Positions 1-9,472 of a stretch of 29,323 bases of DNA are shown here, piece by piece. Position numbers and translations under genes: made by a program. The stretch is from Chara braunii (lineage: Eukaryota; Streptophyta; Charophyceae; Charales; Characeae), in NCBI GenBank assembly GCA_003427395.1, contig BFEA01000012.1:4784259-4813581 (forward strand), in the 5' to 3' direction. Every line of letters begins with the position of its first letter. Within the stretch, counting starts at the first letter, position 1. The notes below the pieces were generated by a model that ran no database searches, was not told where the DNA came from, and saw only the letters and a program-made list of their open reading frames with translations.

Positions 1-446
1 ACTGAGGGGTCACCGGAGCGATGGTTGAGGGGAAGGAGGAAGAACATGTGTGGCCAGTGGCCACACTGCAACAACTGAAAAATGTGATACACGGCAATAC
101 ATAAAACCTTTTTATTAAAAAGCAATGCAATTCCCGCCTGTTCACAGCAAATAAATTGAAATACCATATTATAAATCGAACCTTTTCGAAAACTGAAATA
201 CAACACGGGGTACAGTGCGAGGCCTGAACCCGGTCACATCATAATCCGCTGCTGAAAATCCCTTTCCCCCTCAGCCCACTTGGGAACCAATCGTTCCAGT
301 TGCGTTCAGATGGCACAGAGAACTTGAAAACGCACCTACAGCCAGCTCAAATAAAAAAGCCCCAACAGCACACCGTGTCCTTGGGTCTCTTGAGAACGTC
401 CCACCCACAGGCCACTTGCGCACATGCATGTCACGCCGACAACGGA
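1..446. other. Intergenic stretch, nothing recognised
   Basis: I see no gene, RNA or transposon end here. The short open frame at 300-503 is Gln/His-rich, has no recognisable domain and runs into the 34-bp repeat, so I do not call it. Confidence 0.5.
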
Positions 447-548
447 CAATCCGCCCACTACTATTCTAGAAAACTTTACACAATCCGCCCACTACTGTTC
501 TAGAAAACTTTACACAATCCACCCACTACTATTCTAGAAAACTTTACA
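447..548. repeat. 34-bp tandem repeat, three copies
   Basis: Units start at 447, 481 and 515 with the core caatccgcccactactattc, then tagaaaactttaca. They differ at one or two bases. A diverged fourth unit starts near 658 and a remnant lies near 713. There are no spacers, so it is a minisatellite and not a CRISPR array. Confidence 0.85.
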
Positions 549-1711
549 CAGATCTAATTGCTGACTGATGAACAATGTCCGGGAACATCATGCTTTCTCC
601 GTCGCCACCTACCTCTCTCCTCTCGCTCTTCAACTCCCTATCATACTCGCAAATGGACAATCCACCCACTATTATTCTAGCGCACTTCTTCACACAGAAC
701 AATGCCCTGGACACAATCCGTCCATATCACAGCCGTTAATCGTGTGGTTTCTCCCTCTCCCTCTTCCCCTCCTCCCTCTCCTACTCCCCCTCCTCCCTCG
801 CCTACTCTTCCTCTCCCTCTTCCACTCCCTCTCATCCTTGCAAACACACAAACAGCAACCTACATATCCAGTCAAATCAAAAGACCCCTCCATCATACAA
901 ACATCTCCCTACATCCTTCGCCTTCGCCTTCGCCTAGTACATCTACACGCCCTTTCTAGATCCAATTCTACCCATCTTTGCTATATCTACCTTGTCTTAT
1001 CGATTGCCACTTCCCCCCCCCGCACACCCTCGCACCTCTGCAGGCCTTGCACCAGGTGGATGGTCTCTCTTATAACAGGAGCGACAAAAGCAGGGGGGGT
1101 TATTTGGGGCCTAAGGGTCATGACTTCAACCCCTCTCCACACAATCTCATCTGAAGACTCTGGTTCGTACGCCAATCCTTCACTGCTGCAACCCAAAGAC
1201 TACTTCTGAGTCTTAGTACTGCTTGCCGCCCTGCTTCGAATAACATAACATGAGCCATGGCTGGTTTCACATTGTTGTTACAATTGCATACTCCCTCCCC
1301 TGGCTGGTTTCCTGGCTGGATACAGAAGGGACAAGAAACACAACAGATACAAACACACAAAAGCGCCTACTCTAGAAGACTATACTAGTTCTCCACCTCC
1401 ACTCTTGTGCGCATCGCATCCAAATTTCAGTCCAGAGGAGAGTATCAGCTCGAACGACTCACTGAGCAGCTACCGTAGACGTGCTACTATTCCCGTGCAC
1501 ACAAGGAAACGACCCTCCTTTCCAGCGGACGATCACCAATCAAGTGTCCACCTAACATTGACAAAGTTATCGGGACAAGTGCAAACGCAACCGCAACGGC
1601 GCAAACTCCTTTCCGATCCCTTCCGCCTCGCATAGTAGTCGATCAACTTGAAGAAAAAACTTCAAAACAGTAACAGAAACTTTTTTCAGAGAACTTAAGA
1701 AAACATGAACA
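549..1711. other. Pyrimidine-rich non-coding stretch
   Basis: Positions 745-835 are almost pure C/T with imperfect ctccct units, which creates long Leu/Pro- and Arg/Gly-rich open frames on both strands. Such frames are expected by chance in stop-poor DNA. A minus-strand frame at 1196-987 has more balanced composition, but I find no convincing splice sites and no domain, so I leave it uncalled. Confidence 0.5.
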
Positions 1712-1830
1712 CTCAATGTGGTGGAAGTGTACATAACAAAAAAATCTGCCCGCTGGAGCTGGAAAAAGCTGAAGCTGCAGAGGATCTCAATGTGGTGGAA
1801 GTGTACATAACAAAAAAATCAACTCCTTGC
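1712..1830. repeat. Direct repeat of 35 bp
   Basis: The segment ctcaatgtggtggaagtgta followed by cataacaaaaaaatc occurs at 1712-1746 and again at 1796-1830, a period of 84 bp. The intervening DNA does not repeat. Confidence 0.8.
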
Positions 1831-1910
1831 AGATCCTGCCGGGCTGTGCACTGTCGGGAGACCCAAACCCTGAAGAAGCTCTCGCTGGCAGGCACGCTCT
1901 CACGGTCTCA

Positions 1911-2103
1911 CGCATGCCTCCCCAATCCGAACGATCATGTTGAAGAAGCCGAACCTGGACGGCAGCGGCAGCCACGTTCTCACCATCTCACGAATGCCTC
2001 CCCAATCCGGTTGATCATGTTGAAGAAGCCGAACCTGGACGGCAGCAGCAGCCACGTTCTCACGCATGCCTCCCCAATCCGATGGATCATGTTGAAGAAG
2101 CCG
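1911..2103. repeat. Tandem repeat of 72-80 bp, about 2.6 copies
   Basis: Units start at 1911, 1991 and 2063 (core atgcctccccaatccg, then atcatgttgaagaagccg). The first unit is 8 bp longer because of an extra catctcac. A plus-strand open frame runs through 1705-2313, but the 80-bp step is not a multiple of three, so the repeat does not keep one peptide. I treat it as non-coding. Confidence 0.75.
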
Positions 2104-2245
2104 CGACCACCAATCTCACAGCGAATTTGCAGACACCATGAGAGCCCTGATCTTCGTTGGGAGATCGAAGCGGGGAAGCCAACTTCCACCTCTCCTATGG
2201 AGGAGGCATCATCGATGCGGATGACTAACTTGAAAAGGATGACAC

Positions 2246-2340
2246 GTGTACAACTGTGCAGTATGGGCTTGCGAAGCCCTTTCCTCTTTTTTTTTTTTTT
2301 TCCTGCTCGGTGAACCTTCCTTCGTTGGACGATCGCCTGC
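2246..2340. other. Presumed genuine copy of a segment duplicated at 5793-5887
   Basis: These 95 bases, including a run of 15 T, recur at 5793-5887 with no difference I can see. Here the flanks are ordinary sequence on both sides. At the other site the copy is bounded by an adapter and an N, so this is most likely the true location. Confidence 0.8.
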
Positions 2341-4080
2341 TTTATTGCCCATCAGCGATGGGATGGGTGGAGTTTGCTATCCTCATCACTGCCTGCCTCT
2401 TTTCCAACACCTCTCATCGTGTGTAGATTGCGATTCAAACTTCAAATTTCGAAGCCAATTTTCAATCGTATGTTAGCGCCAGATAGACAACCAAGGCTTT
2501 GCCAGGATGGTGGTCCCACGGCGGCAACGACAGCAAAATCAAACGCTTCCAACCTGCTGCGTTTCACCGTCAAACTTCCCTTTTTTTTTTTTTTTTGCAG
2601 ATACACATCATCATCCGTACTTAATGCAGATATACATCACCTCCTTTTCCGTTCGGATAAAAAAAAAAAAAAAAAAAGAGGAAACCTCCTCTCCTCCCTC
2701 TCACAGACTTTCAACAGTCCACTACATATCCATCATCTCCACATCGACACCCATTCAAATCAATACCTGACACAACCTAGATAAATGCCCGATCTTGCTG
2801 AAGAAGATATCGTAGCAATCATCACGACAACCGCTTACATAATCATCAAACACAGTTATACCCAGAAACTCTTAATATGGAAAAAAAGAGAAAAAGATGA
2901 TAAAATTAAGGAAAAGGAGAAGGCGGGGGGAATATGATGAAGAGCCCATCTCCAGCAAAATGCTGAAAACAGACATCTGTTTTGCAGTCAGGCAGCCACC
3001 TGCACAAACGAAGTTGGCACGGCTTGGGCCACCTGTGCCGAGGCGCACATACAACGATACCTACGTAGTACCTACCCTCTGCTCAGCAGCAGCGTAACAG
3101 AGCAACACTCGGCGATCAAACATCTCTGAGTCATCTCACAGATAACTGTCCAGTCCTCTCCGTCACATCTCATCTGATAGATGAGAGAGGGAGAAAAAAA
3201 AAAACTACCATTACGTTCAGTACAACGCTCTCAAAGCAGATTCAGCAGAAAGCACAGGCACAACAAGACACTCATACCAGAGTTGTGGTTGGCACTGGTT
3301 GCCACAGTGTGGCATGGAGACTCTGCGGCAAGATCGGTACACCTACTACCTAGTGCCCTCTTCTCTTCTCGTCAGCAGCATAACACACACTGGCACCTGA
3401 TAGTAGGGCCAAGTCCACTGATCGTCGTCAAGATCCCAGCTGGCAGACGGGAGAGGATTCAAACGAAAATACAAAGTAACGACACGCAATGCTTTTTTCA
3501 TAGTATTGCTCTCAAATCTCAAAGCACTGGAAACGACGACCTCTCTCTCACCTCCTTCACCAGAGATTCTCCACCCTTTATATCCAATACCCCCTCACAA
3601 AAACCGCACAGGCGAAGGGTGGGGGGGGGGGGGAGGAAGGGAGGACCCCCCCCACCACCCCCCCCTCCCACCCCTTTTATTAGCCATGTGAGTAGTGAAC
3701 AATAACACACTGTCTTCCCCCATCCTGTCTTCAGCGAATCGTGATCGTCGGTTGGACAGGGCCGCCATACGATACATCTCCAGCATCGTACAGAATCGTA
3801 CACCCAAGTCTAGGATAAATCGTACACCTATCACTGCGCAGCGTCGAAGTTTCACACCCAATAGACCTCCACATGGTGGTGGTACACGGAGAAAGAATTC
3901 TCCGGCAGTACAAGAAACAAATTCCCACTGCCAAAAAAAGCACAAGGCATTTTCCGGCGAACTGCTAGCTCCTCTTCTCCTTTGTTGTGGCTGGTGGTCC
4001 TGCTGTTCTGCACCCCCTGACGGAAAAAAATTGACGCGCATGGAATCGAAACGCTCCCCTTCGTGGCTGCTGCGCAGCTG
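2341..4080. other. Low-complexity stretch without a supported gene
   Basis: The stretch holds homopolymer tracts (poly-T at 2580-2596, poly-A near 2660-2677, poly-G and poly-C around 3620-3675) and otherwise unremarkable sequence. The open frame at 3181-3705 (174 codons) ends in a Gly/Pro tract produced by the G/C runs and has no domain. The overlapping minus frames are no better. Confidence 0.5.
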
Positions 4081-4160
4081 ACAGAACCAACAGCACAAAA
4101 GATTTGTGCAAGCACAGTAGTAGCCGACAGAACCAACAGCACAAAAGATTTGTGCAAGCA
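4081..4160. repeat. 46-bp direct repeat, two copies
   Basis: A 34-bp core (acagaaccaacagcac, then aaaagatttgtgcaagca) is present at 4081-4114 and 4127-4160. Only one unit plus one core is present. Confidence 0.8.
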
Positions 4161-4659
4161 AAGTAGTTATTTCTGTGCTCGCTGTCGAACCTCACTGCCA
4201 CCGATGGCGGATGGACGCTGCCAACAAAGACAATTCGCTCATCCTACAGATGGATAGATCCCTCACAGCTACGATTGCCAATTCACCTTTCCCTCCTCTC
4301 AGCCAGGCGCCAACAGCAGCAGAAGCAACCACATATTATTGGATTTCCGCCTCGCACTCTTTCCAAGTCACAAAAATGTGACAGAAAGAGAACAGCCACC
4401 AACCAAATCGTGAACAGCCCACCTCGCACTCTTTCCCCGACGGAGTCTTCGATGAGGAGTTTATACACAGCCAGTGTCCTAAAAAAAAACACTCCCTGAC
4501 AGCCCTGCATTCATCAAATGCCCTCCTTCCCACCCTCCCCTTCCCAACTTCCCCTCCCCCGCCTCCCCCCCCTCCCCTCCCTTTCCCCTTCCCCCCCCAA
4601 CCATAGCCAGGGAAGGATGTGCACTGATCCGTGACATGCAGAAACATTATCCATCATGG
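4161..4659. other. Non-coding, C-rich stretch
   Basis: A nearly pure C/T tract lies at 4519-4600. The rest is unremarkable and I see no gene or element ends. Confidence 0.45.
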
Positions 4660-5520
4660 GTGCGGATATCCGCAAAGCCCACGAAGCCCAGTCCCATGGA
4701 GATAGATGATGATGCATCATCTGTCCATCTTCTCAGAAGTAAATAGTCAACGCCCAATAAGTCAACACCCAATAAGTCAACGGCCAATAAGTCAACGCCC
4801 AATAAGTCAACGCCCAATAAGTCAACGGCCAATAAGTCAACGCCACAATGGATACCAGTTCCGGAGACGAACAAATTGTAGATCAGAATATCTTGATTGA
4901 GGAGCAGATTGCATCCAGTGGCACCCTCTGACAGACAGAGTCGCCAGCAAGAAACATCCACGGCTACGGCAGCTAATGAATGGACCCCTCCATCCACCAG
5001 CAACGAATCATAACCGCGGGAGGATGAACGAACCCCGCTCATAAACTTTCATCAAGATAGATGATGACGATTCATCTGTCTATCTTAGCAGATCGAACAG
5101 CGAATGCCTCAGTGGAGATGGGAAGGAGATGATCTATGACAATGCAGCGACTGACACCGACTGTAATAAGTCTTAGACTGCAATACCTTGATTGTCGCCC
5201 TGGTCATGGTCGGCCCCGGAAATCGCACGTACACGTCCATGAGTGCATGCAGATGTCCGCGAATTCTGCAAGCCCAGTCCCATGGAGATAGATGATGACG
5301 CATCATCTGTCTATCTTCTAAGTAAGTAAATAGCAATGCCTCGATGTACGCAAATTCCGCAAGCCCAATCCCATGGAGATAGATGATGACGCATCATCAG
5401 TCTATCTTTTAAGTAAATAGCAATGCCTCGATGTCCGCAAATCCTGCTAGCCCAGTCCCATGGAGATAGATGATGACGCATCATCTGTCTATCTTCTCAG
5501 TAAATGGCAATGCCTCGATA
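4660..5520. repeat. Degenerate tandem array with a recurrent palindrome
   Basis: A unit of about 90 bp (a gcaagcccagtcccatgga lead, then a palindrome, then aagtaaatagcaatgcctcg) recurs. The palindrome is gatagatgatgacgcatcat followed by ctgtctatc, at 4701-4729, 5056-5083, 5287-5315, 5378-5406 and 5465-5493. The last three units are in close tandem. The first two are separated by other DNA and are more diverged. A second shared piece near 4880-4905 and 5545-5570 (atcttgattgag) suggests a larger repeating block. Confidence 0.75.
4742..4848. repeat. 15-bp tandem repeat, about seven copies
   Basis: The unit aataagtcaacgccc is repeated with single-base variants (cggcc, caccc). Because 15 is a multiple of three it reads as a pentapeptide repeat in every frame, but no frame extends into convincing coding sequence. 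Confidence 0.85.
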
Positions 5521-5707
5521 AACGGGAGTCAAAACCAAACCGTGGATCAAAATATCTTGATTGAGACCGTGCTCGGTCCCCAAAAGAATACCAGTTCGAG
5601 CTTGAAACACGCTATCAAACAAAATCTTGACTTCGGCATTTGTGCATTCAACTCAGGTAGACACAACTTTGCCCGCCTGTTATATCTCTGCTGCATCGGC
5701 CATGTGG

Positions 5708-5710
<3 letters not shown>

Positions 5711-5754
<44 letters not shown>
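5711..5754. repeat. (GA)n microsatellite, left block
   Basis: A perfect GA run of about 44 bp ends exactly at the adapter junction. It is the left edge of a region that was probably closed wrongly during assembly. Confidence 0.9.
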
Positions 5755-5756
<2 letters not shown>

Positions 5757-5792
5757 GTCTCTTATACACATCTAGATGTGTATAAGAGACAG
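5755..5792. other. Nextera (Tn5 mosaic end) mate-pair junction adapter
   Basis: CTGTCTCTTATACACATCT is followed directly by its reverse complement AGATGTGTATAAGAGACAG. These are the two 19-bp Tn5 mosaic ends joined head to head, the known junction left when Nextera mate-pair fragments are circularised. No IS50 or transposase sequence surrounds them. This is library DNA left in the assembly, not a biological feature. Confidence 0.97.
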
Positions 5793-5887
5793 GTGTACAA
5801 CTGTGCAGTATGGGCTTGCGAAGCCCTTTCCTCTTTTTTTTTTTTTTTCCTGCTCGGTGAACCTTCCTTCGTTGGACGATCGCCTGC
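5793..5887. other. Misplaced 95-bp duplicate of 2246-2340
   Basis: The sequence matches 2246-2340 base for base, including the 15-T run. It begins directly after the adapter and ends at a single N at 5888. The 3.5-kb distance to the source is what the second arm of a mate-pair read through the junction would give. Confidence 0.93.
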
Positions 5888-5888
5888 N

Positions 5889-5930
<42 letters not shown>

Positions 5931-6011
5931 ACAAGCAACCATGCTCTCTATGTGTGCGTGTGAGAGATAGAGAGAGCACAAGCAAAGCATTCTCACTCCG
6001 TATGTGTGAGT

Positions 6012-6046
<35 letters not shown>
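5889..6046. repeat. (GA)n microsatellite, right blocks
   Basis: GA runs at about 5889-5929 and 6010-6046 are separated by a segment with two copies of gagagagcacaagcaa. An N at 5888 marks the assembly join. Confidence 0.85.
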
Positions 6047-6049
<3 letters not shown>

Positions 6050-6120
6050 ATCAAGGCCGCTGCTGAGGATCAAGTGGCCATTGCGGAAACTATTGCCAAT
6101 AAAAGCTATCTTCTCACCCC

Positions 6121-6231
6121 ATGGCCTCCGCTAAGCGTCGCGTTCAGCTTGAATCACTGCCGCTCGACAGAAATTGCCAATCAAAACTTGGTCAGGAGGA
6201 AGTCCAGCCCCTGCAAGAAAAACCCACATGA
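6121..6231 (+). CDS. Possible short coding fragment, unknown
   Basis: An ATG in a favourable context (ccccATGGc) at 6121 opens a 36-codon frame (MASAKRRVQLESLPLDRNCQ and on) ending at tga 6229-6231. The upstream sequence 6047-6120 is also open and of balanced composition. A pyrimidine-rich stretch ending in cctag at 6302, followed by an open frame, could be a splice acceptor. No domain is recognised. It could be a pseudogene piece or chance. Confidence 0.15.
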   Translation: MASAKRRVQLESLPLDRNCQSKLGQEEVQPLQEKPT

Positions 6232-6350
6232 CGCAAGAACAGAGTTACCAACTTACCACACATCACACATTGTCAACAGGAAAATTAATTTATTTTCTCC
6301 TAGGTCAGAAAAAGCACCCTGCTGTTAAACAAGGCCCCGTTCGACTATAC

Positions 6351-6408
6351 GAGGCCGTCCGTGCACCGCAGGGTATGATGCCCTAAACACACGTTGTTCA
6401 GAATCACT
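6351..6408 (+). repeat. Partial third copy of the inverted-repeat arm
   Basis: The segment gaggccgtccgtgcaccgca through ttcagaatcact matches part of arm 2 at about 6839-6895, in the same orientation. It therefore predates or derives from the 6589-6923 inverted repeat. Confidence 0.8.
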
Positions 6409-6588
6409 GTGAACCAGCAGGCAAGTTGGCCCGCAAGAGTGAGCAGGTTTGGTAGCGGTGGTGGGTAACGTGTTGTTCGACGAAGTGTGCGTGATTGTTA
6501 AGTCCGTGGTGTGGTGTGCGTTGGGTGTGTGGTGTTGAGCTCAAGGACGCTGCAGCCCTGGAGGTGGGCTGGATATCACGACAGGTAT

Positions 6589-6923
6589 AATTCGAGTTCA
6601 TGCAGTCAGGGATTGGTGATTCTGAACAACGTGTGTTTAGGACATCATACCCTGCGGTGCACAGACTCGAACCGGCACCCTCCGCCACAGGAACGAAGTA
6701 TCGTAACCACTACAACCCTTGGAGGTGTTATAAAAACTGGATCCACCTCCAAGGGTTGTAGTGGTTACGATACTTTATAACACCTCCAAGGGTTGTAGTG
6801 GTTACGATACTTCGTTCCTGTGGCGGAGGGTGCCGGTTCGAGGCCGTCCGTGCACCGCAGGGTATGATGCCCTAAACACACAATGTTCAGAATCACCAAT
6901 CCCTGACTGCATGAACTCGAATT
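6589..6923. repeat. Large inverted repeat with a tRNA-like core
   Basis: Arm 1 (6589-6734) and arm 2 (6774-6923) are near-perfect reverse complements, separated by about 39 bp. The 6746-6776 part of that spacer and its border is a further copy of cacctccaagggttgtagtg. Each arm carries a tRNA-like piece, in arm 2 at about 6789-6860, with an A-box-like tgtagtggttacg and a B-box-like ccggttcgag. The anticodon loop would be nine bases, so it is not an intact tRNA gene. It may be a foldback element or two opposed SINE copies. Confidence 0.8.
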
Positions 6924-7312
6924 TCATATCGCCTTCCGTTTTCCAGTTTTTTTTTAACTATTTTTGCCCTTTTGTCTTCTTTGTTCTCCTTCTCACATCC
7001 TTGAAATGTTCTTACGACTGTCACATGGAACATCATCAAGGTGTAGTTCCGATCCTTCAATCGACTTCAATATCATAATGATACATAATAGGATCATTGA
7101 TTCATCGCAAATAAAAGGGCATATCACTGATATCAGAACAGTTTGCATCGTAAATAAACAAACAAAGTTTAACAAACCCATCAGACCATTCTTAACTGGC
7201 AGATCTCCAAGTAGATAGTTCACTTGAATGGGGTATACAGATTCCAGACTCCAAAAAGGACAAATGCAGAGAATGATAGATGACATTTAGATGTATGTTC
7301 CTTTTTTACTTT
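6924..7312. other. Intergenic stretch, nothing recognised
   Basis: AT-rich DNA without open frames of interest, element ends or clear repeats. Confidence 0.5.
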
Positions 7313-7368
7313 TTTTGGGAATTCATATCGTTGTGGCCCGCAGATCAGATGTTAAACTGATCAGAACA

Positions 7369-7508
<140 letters not shown>

Positions 7509-7514
7509 CAGAAC

Positions 7515-7787
7515 CTANGCTTCCAGCCGGGCCGCCCGGGTCCCGGTGGCCAGCCCGTGCAAGGACCAGGGAAGGTCCCAGCAAAAAAAAAAAAATCAAA
7601 AAAATACGGAAAAAAACTATGTTATGCAGAAAAATAAACTGAACAACTTTTGCCTCAGGGTCACATCGAAATTCTGCATCAAATTTAGAAACAAAAATAA
7701 AATTTAAAAATATTTTTTTGATTTTTATTTTTCTAATTGTTTTTGGCCCGGCCGGGCAAGTGACCCCGGGCCACTCTGGTAGCCTAG
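7515..7787. mobile_element. Non-autonomous DNA transposon (MITE) in the U2 copy
   Basis: The left end ctangcttccag and the right end ctggtagcctag are inverted repeats, and the DNA just inside both ends is GC-rich (gggccgcccggg, ggcccggccggg). The flanks are atcagaac on both sides (7507-7514 and 7788-7795), an 8-bp duplication, or 9 bp if the leading g is counted. That length suggests hAT or Mutator. The interior is AT-rich and non-coding. The N at 7518 lies in the left end. Confidence 0.65.
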
Positions 7788-7868
7788 ATCAGAACAGATA
7801 TTCTACACTTGATCTATTTTTAACCAAAAGGCCGAGAAAGGTATAGATGATGTACGTTCCTTCCTCGG

Positions 7869-8108
7869 ATGGATTTGGAACTTTTGCTTATGGAAAAAGT
7901 CCGAAAAACAGAGAAAAAACAAAGAAGAGAAGATCGTCGTAAGGATGGAAACAACTTGAATGTTAGGGTCTATTTAGCAAACAGGTTGAGAGTTAAAATC
8001 CTGATGGACGCAATAATGTTAGGGGCTATCCCTTTGGCAAAAGACAAAAAAACAGATCATGAGACAGATGAAAGTGATGAATGCGATGAACGCAACAAAT
8101 GCAATTGT
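7869..8108 (+). CDS. Hypothetical open frame, Lys/Arg-rich start
   Basis: The frame begins MDLELLLMEKVRKTEKKQRR, continues through a hydrophobic segment (RVKILMDAIMLGAIPLAK) and then an acidic DETDESDECDE tract. Composition is more protein-like than in neighbouring frames. I recognise no domain and cannot place splice sites. It lies next to the 3' part of the minus-strand gene, and could be a transposase remnant or chance. Confidence 0.2.
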
Positions 8109-8122
8109 TATTTTCATTACTT

Positions 8123-8184
8123 ATGGTACGAGCCAAGGTCGATTTCGATTTTTCTTTGCGGTTCACGGCGGGATCCAGCAAGTC
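8123..8184 (-). CDS. Possible exon 4 of the coiled-coil gene
   Basis: On the minus strand the (CT)n tract is followed by gatgacag at 8192-8185, a plausible acceptor. The next bases read in phase 0 as DLLDPAVNRKEKSKSTLART, which matches the phase 0 end of exon 3. A weak donor (aa|gtaatg) would end the exon near 8123. The intron would be only 74 bp and mostly microsatellite. The frame then runs into sequence that looks non-coding. Alternatively exon 3 reads on to another acceptor further away. Confidence 0.3.
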
Positions 8185-8201
8185 CTGTCATCAGTAGTGG
8201 T

Positions 8202-8205
<4 letters not shown>

Positions 8206-8253
<48 letters not shown>
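8206..8253. repeat. (GA)n microsatellite inside a putative intron
   Basis: An uninterrupted GA run on the plus strand, read as (CT)n on the strand of the gene. It sits between the proposed donor at 8258 and acceptor at 8185, where it would serve as the polypyrimidine tract. Confidence 0.9.
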
Positions 8254-8254
<1 letters not shown>

Positions 8255-8258
8255 GAAC

Positions 8259-8763
8259 CTTCCTGGTCAACAGGCCTCGAAGGCGTGGACATTCCCGGCC
8301 TCCCATTGCCACCCAAAAGTATAATCCGTTCGATGAACAGAACTTGATGAGCTCCTTATCTTTCGACTTTTTCGTTCCCTGCAGCGCATTGTGGAACGTC
8401 TTCAGCATTGCCACGCCAAACTCTTGCCTAACCCATCGAACCCTCATACACAGTAACAAAGACTTGACGGCACATCCCGTGAGGATCTCCCTGCTAAGAA
8501 GATAGCCAACGGCCTCCCCTAGACCCTGTGCCTGTCCAAATTCCTCCACGTTCCGCGCCACATCCTTCACCGCCTGTACGCAGTTGTCCGGAGTAAGGAC
8601 CTGCCTCAATGCCAACTCTGCTATTGCCAAGAACACCCTCTTTCTCTCCACCTTCAGCACTGATCCTGAGAAATGCTTCAAGGCGCCCACAAGCACCTCG
8701 TACCTCTGCGCATAGTCACAGAATTCCATGTACTGCTGAAATCCGCCAGCAACGTCATCATCC
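8259..8763 (-). CDS. Exon 3 of an unrecognised coiled-coil protein gene
   Basis: This is the most protein-like sequence in its neighbourhood. It starts after ttcgacag (acceptor AG at 8765-8764) and ends at AAG|GTTCGT with the GT at 8258-8257. The first base completes the split Arg codon left by exon 2, and the exon ends in phase 0. It encodes about 168 residues (GDD..: DDDVAGGFQQYMEFCDYAQR to PRLRGLLTRK). The product is rich in helix-forming and hydrophobic residues, with stretches such as VFLAIAELALRQVL and EAVGYLLSREIL, and reads as a folded helical domain. I recognise no catalytic motif or family. The phase match over a 2.45-kb intron is the main argument that it belongs with exon 2, although a skipped small exon between them cannot be excluded. 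Confidence 0.7.
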
Positions 8764-9080
8764 CTGTCGAACAAGGATCACAGAGCAAATAGCATACCCC
8801 AGACCACATTTAATTTATTCATTTGGCTCTCTTAGAACGAGTTTCGCACACTTTCTTCATTTCGCACCGTTCCTACAAGTCACCAAGTTAACACCTCTAA
8901 TTTCGTCGTTTGGCTCCCTCCAACGACACGTTTGGCAGTCATCGCTTAACGTTTCTGTTCATCTGGGGGAATATGTGACCCTGCACCCCATTGTTTTTGT
9001 TCCCGCTCAGCCGAAAGTCTCAGCTCAGGTCCACTTCCGCTCCAGCTAAGGCAGGGGGGGAGGCGGGCGAGGAAGTTCCC

Positions 9081-9180
9081 CGTTCCATTTTCAAGTGGTC
9101 CACTGGCAGCTAAAGGGGAACTTCAAGGTGGAAGCGTCCATCTTAAGCCAGTGGACCAATTGAAAATCCCCTTCAGCTCG
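9081..9180. mobile_element. Short foldback sequence, MITE-like
   Basis: The arm ttttcaagtggtccactggc (about 9089-9108) is matched by gccagtggaccaattgaaaa on the right (about 9155-9174). The flanks are also partly complementary (aagttcccc, ggggaactt). I cannot define a target-site duplication, so its class is unknown. Confidence 0.5.
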
Positions 9181-9394
9181 GGTGGCACTTGTTAGGGGCA
9201 GGGGAGGAGGAGGGGAAGGGCAGACTCAGAGGCAGAAAGTCCCACGTCTCCATTGTTGGCCAGCTAATGGGCGCAAACCCCCAGGCAGGACCTGGTGACC
9301 GTCCCATTTTCGTCCCCTGCCAGTGCTACGGGGGGAACGAATCCCCGGTACCGGGGAAAAGCCCCATTCCCCCTGGTCGAGGGCCCACAGGAAT

Positions 9395-9472
9395 AATGAC
9401 GTCGACAGCAATTGTTGCATTTCTCGCCAAACAGTTAGTGTGAAAAATGCAACAATTGCTGTTGACGTCATT
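9395..9472. mobile_element. Foldback of 28-bp arms
   Basis: The arms 9395-9422 and 9445-9472 are inverted copies with one mismatch (core aacaattgctgttgacgtca). A diverged half copy lies at about 9508-9590, including ttgcatttctcgccaaaca and gatgttgacgtcatt. A small non-autonomous element or a tandemly copied hairpin would fit. Confidence 0.6.

Noticed and set aside
447-548. Regular 34-bp repeats, as in a CRISPR array
   Set aside because: The units abut with no unique spacers, there are no cas genes, and the context is eukaryotic.
568-1209. Long plus-strand open frame of 213 codons
   Set aside because: It crosses a C/T tract that lacks stops, begins inside repeat DNA and shows no domain.
3595-4161. 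Minus-strand open frame of 188 codons with Cys-rich repeats
   Set aside because: The Cys-rich part is the 46-bp repeat read in frame and the other end is poly-G/C. No domain or splice support is seen.
5394-5400. Another tcatcag word that could mark a hammerhead core
   Set aside because: It is part of the recurrent palindrome and has no stem II or GAAA partner at the right distance.
5755-5792. A perfect 38-bp palindrome that could be a Tn5/IS50 insertion
   Set aside because: Only the engineered 19-bp mosaic ends are present, joined directly, with no transposon DNA between them. This is the library junction.
5680-6054. Long Ser/Leu frames on the minus strand
   Set aside because: They are translations of GA/CT microsatellites and of the adapter.
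6789-6860. A tRNA gene (A- and B-box-like sequences)
   Set aside because: The anticodon loop is nine bases, the acceptor stem does not close well, and the copy is part of a repeated element.
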